Shown here: positions 1-5,400 of the stretch, piece by piece
How positions within the stretch are numbered: position 1 is the stretch's first letter
Layout of the letters: the number at the start of each line of letters is the position of its first letter
NCBI GenBank assembly: GCA_040414495.1
Contig: JBEDUI010000267.1
Coordinates: 1 to 8,301, forward strand
Length of the DNA: 8,301 bases
Source: DATAVB01 sp040414495
Lineage (GTDB): Bacteria; Actinomycetota; Actinomycetes; Mycobacteriales; QHCD01
Reading direction: 5' to 3'
Position numbers and translations under genes: made by a program
Notes under the pieces: generated by a model
What the model was told of the DNA's origin: nothing
Seen by the model: the letters and a program-made list of their open reading frames with translations, nothing else
Databases searched by the model: none

Positions 1-980
1 CACGTACGACTCCACCGAAGACCACGCCGCCGCGGACCACTCCGCCGAAGACGAGCCCGCCGCGTACGACCCCGCCCAAGACGACGCCACCGAAAACGAC
101 GCCACCAAAGACGACCCCGCCCAAGAGCACGCCGACCCCGCCCAAGACGACCCCACCCAAGACGACTCCGCCCAAGACCAGCCCGCCGCTGCCCAAGCCG
201 CCGTCGCCGCCGCGGATCACGCCGGCCCCACCGCAGGCGCCGTCGGCACCGCGGAATCTGCTGGCTGACCCTGTGCTCACGGCCGCCGGGCCGGCGTTGC
301 AGCTGGAATGGGACGCGCCGGCGAAGCCGGGCAGCGGTGTGCGTGGCTACCGGGTCACGGTGGTTGGTGGCAACGGCCAGTCGGTCGGTACGCCGCTGGC
401 AGTTGCGGCGACGGCCGATCACGTCGCGGTTCCGACGCTGCCAGCCGGTCGCGTCTATACGTTGTCGGTCTCGGCGTGGAGCGCACGCGGCACGCAGCAG
501 GTCACCGGGACGGCCGCCTCGGTCGCTATCGCCACGCTGCTGCCTGCTCACCTGCAGGGTCAGGATGCGGGCGATACGGTCACCGTGAGCTGGGACTGGG
601 ACGCCGCGGCCAACGCGATGATCAAGCCCAGCGAGTTCGCCGTACGGGTGGTCAACGCCGACGGCTCGACCGCGGGGACCGGATCCGCGGCGGCGACCGA
701 CCGAAAGGCGACGGTCAAATTGACCGACGCCGGCCCGGGGACTCTGACCATCGAGGTGTGGGCGGTCTTCACGACCACATCCGGGCTGGAGGGAGTCGGC
801 GAGCCGGTCGCCAGCCCGGTCCAGCCGGCGACACCGCCCAGCAGCTCGTCGCCTAGCCCGAGCCCCAGCGCCAGTACGTCCGCGAGTTCCAGTACGTCCG
901 CGAGTTCCAGTCCATCCCCGAGTGCCAGCCCGAGCCTTCCGCCCGCGCCGAGTAGCACCAGTACGCCGAGCGTCCGCTAA
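1..980 (+). CDS. Pro-rich linker / fibronectin type III-like protein, 3' portion (5' end outside window)
   Basis: The frame is open from base 3 to a TAA at 978-980, followed at once by an in-frame TGA (tandem stops). No start codon fits the visible coding region, because the open frame runs to the left edge; the GTG at 273 lies inside a domain. Visible residues 1-60 are TTPPK/TTPPR pentapeptides, then a Pro-rich spacer. Residues about 80-181 look like one fibronectin type III domain (PSAPRNL opening, LEWDAP, GYRVTV, YTLSVSAWSARG). Residues about 182-271 look like a second, more divergent one (VTVSWDWD, FAVRVVNADG, LTIEVWAVF). Residues 272-325 are almost only Ser, Pro, Thr and Ala. There is no C-terminal membrane segment or sorting signal, so any anchor or signal peptide must lie upstream. 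FN3 domains with Pro-rich linkers are usual in extracytoplasmic actinobacterial proteins, in binding or spacer roles. The N-terminal functional domain, and so the real function, cannot be seen. Confidence 0.92.
   Translation, partial: RTTPPKTTPPRTTPPKTSPPRTTPPKTTPPKTTPPKTTPPKSTPTPPKTTPPKTTPPKTSPPLPKPPSPPRITPAPPQAPSAPRNLLADPVLTAAGPALQLEWDAPAKPGSGVRGYRVTVVGGNGQSVGTPLAVAATADHVAVPTLPAGRVYTLSVSAWSARGTQQVTGTAASVAIATLLPAHLQGQDAGDTVTVSWDWDAAANAMIKPSEFAVRVVNADGSTAGTGSAAATDRKATVKLTDAGPGTLTIEVWAVFTTTSGLEGVGEPVASPVQPATPPSSSSPSPSPSASTSASSSTSASSSPSPSASPSLPPAPSSTSTPSVR
6..188 (+). repeat. 15-bp tandem repeat encoding TTPPK pentapeptides
   Basis: About eleven 15-base units run head to tail, each reading Thr-Thr/Ser-Pro-Pro-Lys/Arg. 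One unit at 126-146 is expanded to 21 bases (STPTPPK). Units differ mainly at third codon positions, and units 66-80 and 111-125 are identical. The array keeps the reading frame and gives an extended, positively charged polyproline-like linker. It may start further left than the window. Unit number could vary between strains by slippage. Confidence 0.93.
873..908 (+). repeat. 18-bp perfect tandem duplication in the Ser-rich tail
   Basis: Two identical 18-base units at 873-890 and 891-908 each encode Ser-Thr-Ser-Ala-Ser-Ser, followed by a partial degenerate third copy. The unit is in frame (six codons). It lies in the low-complexity Ser/Pro C-terminal tail of the fibronectin-type protein and looks like a recent slippage duplication. 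Confidence 0.9.
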
Positions 981-992
981 TGAGCCGGAATT

Positions 993-1021
993 CGGAATCG
1001 CCTGTGTAGCAGGCGATTCCG
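993..1021. terminator. Hairpin between convergent genes, probable bidirectional terminator
   Basis: A perfect 12-bp inverted repeat (993-1004 paired with 1010-1021) has a 5-base loop, TGTAG. It starts 13 bases after the + strand TAA and lies 20 bases past the - strand stop at 1041-1043, so it sits between two converging genes. No T tract follows the stem on either strand, which is common for actinobacterial terminators. This is the only notable element in the 981-1040 intergenic region. Confidence 0.82.
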
Positions 1022-1040
1022 TCGACGCCCCAAAAACGTA

Positions 1041-1700
1041 TTAAGCCATTTCAGGCAGTTCCTCGCGGGCCTCGTCGAGGTAAATGACGCCATGGGCGAC
1101 GAGGTTCTGGATCGCCGGCAGGACCCGGGTTAGCACCCGGGCCGGGTCGGTCTGCTCCGGATCGTTCGGGGCGACGTCCCGGCCAACCTGCGCCAGCACA
1201 TTGCAGATGTGCCACACGTTGTCGCACGCGTGGCCCCACTTCCACAGTTCGTATTCGAACGTGGTCGCCTGCATGATCGGATTTCCACCGGGCAGGCCAA
1301 TACCGAAATGCTGCGGATCGTCGGCGGTATTGCCGAGCCCGACCAACAGCGACCGGGTCCGGGTCACCCGCGCGAACTCAATCGCGTCCTCGCTGTCCGG
1401 GGTGACTTCGATGACGAGGTCCTTGGTCAGCAGCTCGTCCAGAGCGGCCGGTACGGCGGCCAGACCGCCCGCCCGCGCCGCGCCCTCAAGCGCCGGCCGG
1501 GTCCACTCGGTGGCATCGCCGCCCGGCTCTGGGACGCCATGAGCCAGCGCCCAGACACCGAACTGTTCGTTGGTCTCCAGCCGGTAGATCTCCCAGCCGA
1601 CCCTGAGCACGTGGAAATCCAATTCGGCGCCGGCGTGGGGATAATGCGCCCCGACGTAATGACCGATGGGGAAGATCAGCGGGCTGGCGATGACAACCAC
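1041..1700 (-). CDS. Conserved-looking hypothetical protein, main (3') part of a possibly frameshifted gene
   Basis: This is the coding-like part of a longer open frame that reaches back to 2102; the upstream part of that frame is Arg-rich, lies opposite better frames and is not real. The first plausible start is GTG at 1700-1698, giving 219 residues. No Shine-Dalgarno sequence is visible in front of it, which makes this start suspect. The N-terminal part reads like strands and loops (SPLIFPIGHYVG, DFHVLRVGWEIYRL) followed by VWALAHG. The middle has LLTKDLVIEV. The last 70 residues look helical and could form a winged-helix-like fold (YELWKWGHACDNVWHICNVL, RVLTRVLPAIQNLVAHG, then IYLDEA). No catalytic motif or membrane segment is seen. 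The preceding 48-codon ORF overlaps by 25 bases in another frame, and the two may be one gene of about 260 residues split by a single missing base. It is last in the operon. Function unknown; an immunity or accessory role for the giant protein is inference from position only. Confidence 0.75.
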   Translation of the reverse strand: MVVIASPLIFPIGHYVGAHYPHAGAELDFHVLRVGWEIYRLETNEQFGVWALAHGVPEPGGDATEWTRPALEGAARAGGLAAVPAALDELLTKDLVIEVTPDSEDAIEFARVTRTRSLLVGLGNTADDPQHFGIGLPGGNPIMQATTFEYELWKWGHACDNVWHICNVLAQVGRDVAPNDPEQTDPARVLTRVLPAIQNLVAHGVIYLDEAREELPEMA

Positions 1701-1822
1701 CTCACGGTGTGGATCGGAACCTGCAGGTGTGCGTACGAACGGCTTGCCGCAGACGCCACCGTGGGATCGTACCGTGCGGGAATCTGGTACTCGCTGGCCA
1801 ATACGGTGTACTCGCCGCGCAT
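1676..1822 (-). CDS. 48-residue ORF, probable N-terminal part of the frameshifted gene downstream
   Basis: ATG at 1822-1820 follows the stop of the preceding gene (1825-1827) with only two bases between. The 48 codons have G/C-rich third positions and sensible composition (MRGEYTVLASEYQIPARYDP, then SYAHLQVPIHTV). After Val40 the frame turns into less convincing codons and stops at TGA 1678-1676. At just that point the other frame becomes coding-like (VVVIASPLIFPIGHY). Restoring one base after codon 40 would join them smoothly as a long strand. So this is most likely the start of the downstream gene broken by an indel (biological or sequencing). A true small protein that overlaps and couples to the next gene is the alternative. 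Confidence 0.55.
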   Translation of the reverse strand: MRGEYTVLASEYQIPARYDPTVASAASRSYAHLQVPIHTVRWLSSPAR

Positions 1823-1824
1823 GG

Positions 1825-2391
1825 TCACGAGCCGGTGATCGCGCGGTCGAGCTCGGCCAGCAATTCCCGATAGGCGGCGCGTACGACCTCCAGCCGGGCC
1901 CGCTCGAACCGGCCCGGCTCCCGCTCGTACACGACCTTGCCGAGATCAGATTCGATGGCGTCCGGGTCGAGATCGGTCTCCTGCGGTGCGAAGAACGCCA
2001 ACACCTCGCCGATAGCCGCCTCCGCGGCCGAGAGCCGCAACCGGGCCCGGCGCGATCCGGCCGCATCCAGTGTGCTGATATCGGCAGGAACAGCGTTCGC
2101 ATTGTGGTCGGCGACCCAGAGCCATTCGCCCGGATCCAGCAGTTGGGAGGGCGATCCGTCGCCGTACACTACTGTTCCCGGGTGCGGAACCACGGTGTGA
2201 TCCGGTAACCGGAACAGGAATTCGCGGAATGTGCCGCACGATTCGCAGTCGCCGAAATACCGACTGGCCAGGTCATTGTCGACCTCGACGACGGCGCTGC
2301 GTAAACCGTGTCCGGTCGCGCCGCATGCGCAGGGATGCAAGTCCATATATACGTGGGCTTCGCTGTTCGTACGCGCCAGCGGCAGGGTCAT
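1825..2391 (-). CDS. Hypothetical protein with CxC/CxxC probable zinc site
   Basis: 188 residues. ATG at 2391-2389 is chosen because the frame further upstream is Arg/Ser-rich and overlaps the giant gene. It begins 10 bases after that gene's TAA. Only a weak GAG precedes it, which suggests translation coupled to the gene before. A second in-frame ATG (Met16) is a possible alternative start. Near the N terminus, Cys21 and Cys23 (HPCACG) and Cys49 and Cys52 (GDCESCG) have the spacing of a four-cysteine zinc ribbon or knuckle. Next come FREFLFRLP and a short strand-rich stretch (GEWLWVADHN). From about residue 108 to the end it is charged and helical (AAEAAIGEVLAFF, ERARLEVVRAAYRELLAEL), probably a helical hairpin. 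No signal peptide or membrane segment, so cytoplasmic. No family could be named. Its place directly behind a giant modular protein suggests an accessory, chaperone or immunity role; that is inference. Confidence 0.9.
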   Translation of the reverse strand: MTLPLARTNSEAHVYMDLHPCACGATGHGLRSAVVEVDNDLASRYFGDCESCGTFREFLFRLPDHTVVPHPGTVVYGDGSPSQLLDPGEWLWVADHNANAVPADISTLDAAGSRRARLRLSAAEAAIGEVLAFFAPQETDLDPDAIESDLGKVVYEREPGRFERARLEVVRAAYRELLAELDRAITGS

Positions 2392-2401
2392 GGTCTCAAG
2401 A

Positions 2402-5400
2402 TTAATCGGTCGAACGGACGTAGAGCGCGATCGGCGCCACCGTGGGAAATTCCAGCGGAGTGGTGATTTCGTGACCCTGGTGGGGCTCGGCCCAATAATA
2501 GATTGCTTCCGGATCCTGCGGGTCACCGACGGTGACCACATAGGACGGATACTGCTCGCGGCCCAGCGCTGCCACCCACCATGCGATATATGCGCCGTTC
2601 GCGGGCGGCAATCCGAGCAGCGCTGGATCGATGAGCTGCCCGTCATCGGGGTTCAACGGTAGGACGGATTGAGCCCGCCGGAGTGCTTCTTCCACCGCGG
2701 TCGTCTCGTACACCTGCTGGAGCAGCTGGGCATGGTGCTGCTGATCGGCGAATCCGGACGTGTCGTAGCCCGCACTGGTGGCGGTACGGGCGAGTTGGAC
2801 GAGCAGTCGGGCCCGGGCGATGCCGGCTGGTTGTGGTGCCGCGACCACGCCGCCTTCCTGAGCGATCAGCTGTAGTCCCAGTTGTTCGCCATTTTTCAGC
2901 ACCATGGCATAGGTGCTGCGGCCTGGCGATTGTTCGGTCGCGTGGATGTGGTCGAGCCCGGCCAGCGTGGCGACCGCGCGTTCCTCGTCGGGGGTCAGTT
3001 CGGCGGTCGCGAGCTCGGCCTCGACCGGAACCTCGAGGCCGCCCCGCCAGGTGAGCCGACCCCTCAGCTGGCCTAGATATCCCTTGGCCCGGCTCAGCCC
3101 GTCGTCGTTGGTCAGGGCCGACCCGGCGTTATCGGCGTCCGGCCACAGCGCGGGCATGAGCGCGGAAAAGGCGGAATCGCGTTCGTAGCGAGGTAGCTGC
3201 GCCGCCATCAGCAGTTCGCCCAGGCCCCGCCGGTCGGTCGTGGTCAGCGCGCCTGCATTCGTCGGGCCGTCGGCGCTGAGAACCTGACCGTGCACGGGCG
3301 CTCGGTTGTGCATCGCCGCTATTTCCGCCACCGCGCCCGCGATGCCGATCAACAGGGTTCCGCGCCCTGGGTAGGTCATAATTTCGCCGGCCTGCTGGCT
3401 GATTTGAATCTCCTCGACCGACTGCACGCTGGCTGCGGTCCCGCTCGGTAGTTGCCCGTCGGTGATCTCCAGTTCGCCCTTGGTGCCGTCCGGGAATTCG
3501 GCGACGAAATGCCGGGGCCCGGCCTGAGATAGGCGTACGCCGGTCGCCTGGCCGATCGCATCCAGCGAGCCGGCCAGCTCTTGCGTGATCTGCTGGCTGG
3601 TGGCCGGGCGGCGGTCATCGTGACGCAGCCACAGCGCTTCGTTCAGGGCGGTCGGCAGCAGTTCCCGGCGCCGGGCCGCACCCGGGGCGCCCAGCCGCAG
3701 GCCCATTCGATTCACTCGACTGCTTATCTGCCCGGGATACGGATTCGCCGGTAGGGCGTCCATCCCGGTACGTGAGACCAGGTGCGCTGCGAGGTGTTTC
3801 TGAGCATCCTCCCAGCGTTCGCTCTGCCAGACCAGATCCTGCAGTTCGCTGATCTCACGGTGGTCGGCGACGGTCAGCGCGGAAGGGTCGGCCGGTACCG
3901 TCATCCGAGCCCGGGACAGCACCGGCGGACCGGTCGGAGCGCCCAGCTCTCGGGCCAATACTTCGCTCAGCCGCCCGGTGGCGTCCACCCGGATCCAGTC
4001 CGCGGCCGCTTTGGGGTTGATCGCGATCTCAATCCAGCCATCGTTGCGGCGCAACGCCTGGACGGAGGTTCCGGGCTCGGCTGGCCACAAGCCGGACGCT
4101 GTGATTTTGAGGAACCGGACGGTGCCGTCAGGCAAGACCACTTCGGCGTGGTGTTGTCCGTGTGCGCGCACCGTGAGGCCGCCTAGCGTCGACAGCGAGC
4201 CGTCGGGCGCGGCGAGTTGGTCCAGTACGTGGTGGATTATCTGTGCCTGCTCCGGGATGTGCTCGGTGTCAGCCGCTTCGGTAATGCGGTCCAGATCCTC
4301 GCCGGTCAGCTGACCAACGCGCGCCGCCGCCAACCAGGTATCGAAGTCGGGACCGGGGGGCTTGTACACGAATTCCCGTAGCAACGACTCAATGTCGTCG
4401 GCGGCAAGATAACCGCGTATCCGCGCGACTTCGTATGCCTGATCCGGGGACAGACCACTGGCCGGGCCGGCTTTCTCGGCCAGGAAGCGAGCCACGATCG
4501 TGCCGAGCTCCCGGGTTGTGCCGACCGGATCAGCGCTGATGCGCCGCGCCGGAACCGAAATACGCAGCTCATTGATTGTTCCGTGCTCGCCGTTCTCCAT
4601 TTCGACGGGAGTTAGCGCGGCCACATGGGCGGTCTGGGTGCTCATCCGGTCGCCATGATCGACGACGATCCGAACATTCGCCCCGGGAATTGCGGCATCG
4701 GGGATCAGCAGCACCCCGGATTCCCTGTCCCAGAAGGAATTCTGCACACCGGCCACCCGCTCGAAAAAGGAGCGGTCTCCGTCCGGAAATATCAGGTCCG
4801 GCGGCGAATGAGGAAACAGCTCGGGCTCGAGCGCCTTTTGCAATTCGCCGGGAAGTAGCCCGAACCGCTGCGCGAACGAGCTCGCGGTCGGTAATAGACC
4901 CAGCTTTTTCCGCAGCTCGTCCAGCTCGCGTTCGGCGCGTGCCGCCACCCGGGGATTGCCGTCCGTACGCCGTTTACTCAACAATGCCAGATCCGCGATG
5001 TCGGCCTGGTCATCCGGGCTCAATTCATCCGGATTCACGACGGTATTCAGGGGGTCGCCGTGTAGAGCGACGGGTCGCTCTACACGGGGTCCGAGCCGCA
5101 GCTGATGCGCGGCGAAGGCCAGAGCCCGGTTCAACGTCCGTTGCTGCAGGTGAAGCGGGAGCGTATCCGCGATCCGGATGCGTACCACGCGGTTGTCGTG
5201 GTCAATCGAGACCGCGGCGCCCGGTGCCGGCGCGAACAGATCAGCCGCGGGCCGATCCGGCGACACGGGCCCGACGGCCAGTTCGGCGCGGAATGTGGGT
5301 TCGGCGCCGAGGCGGACCGTGCAGGTGGCATCGGCCTGTCCGCGCCGATCTCCCGAGTTCTCGGCCGGTTGGGCTTTTCGTGCCTTGCGGCCGGGCACCT

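Noticed and set aside
6..188. CRISPR-like array
   Set aside because: Units are contiguous 15-mers without spacers, in frame, with third-position variation: a coding tandem repeat.
273..980. GTG at 273 as the start of the fibronectin-type gene
   Set aside because: It lies inside the first fibronectin-like domain, and the frame upstream is open and encodes an ordered repeat.
1701..2102. Upstream extension of the last - strand gene to an ATG at 2102
   Set aside because: The extra 134 residues are Arg/Ser-rich and lie over the 188-residue gene and the 48-codon ORF, which have better codon use.
2392..2646. Upstream extension of the 188-residue gene to 2646
   Set aside because: These residues overlap the end of the giant gene in another frame and are Arg/Ser-rich. 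The ATG at 2391 fits right after the giant gene's stop.
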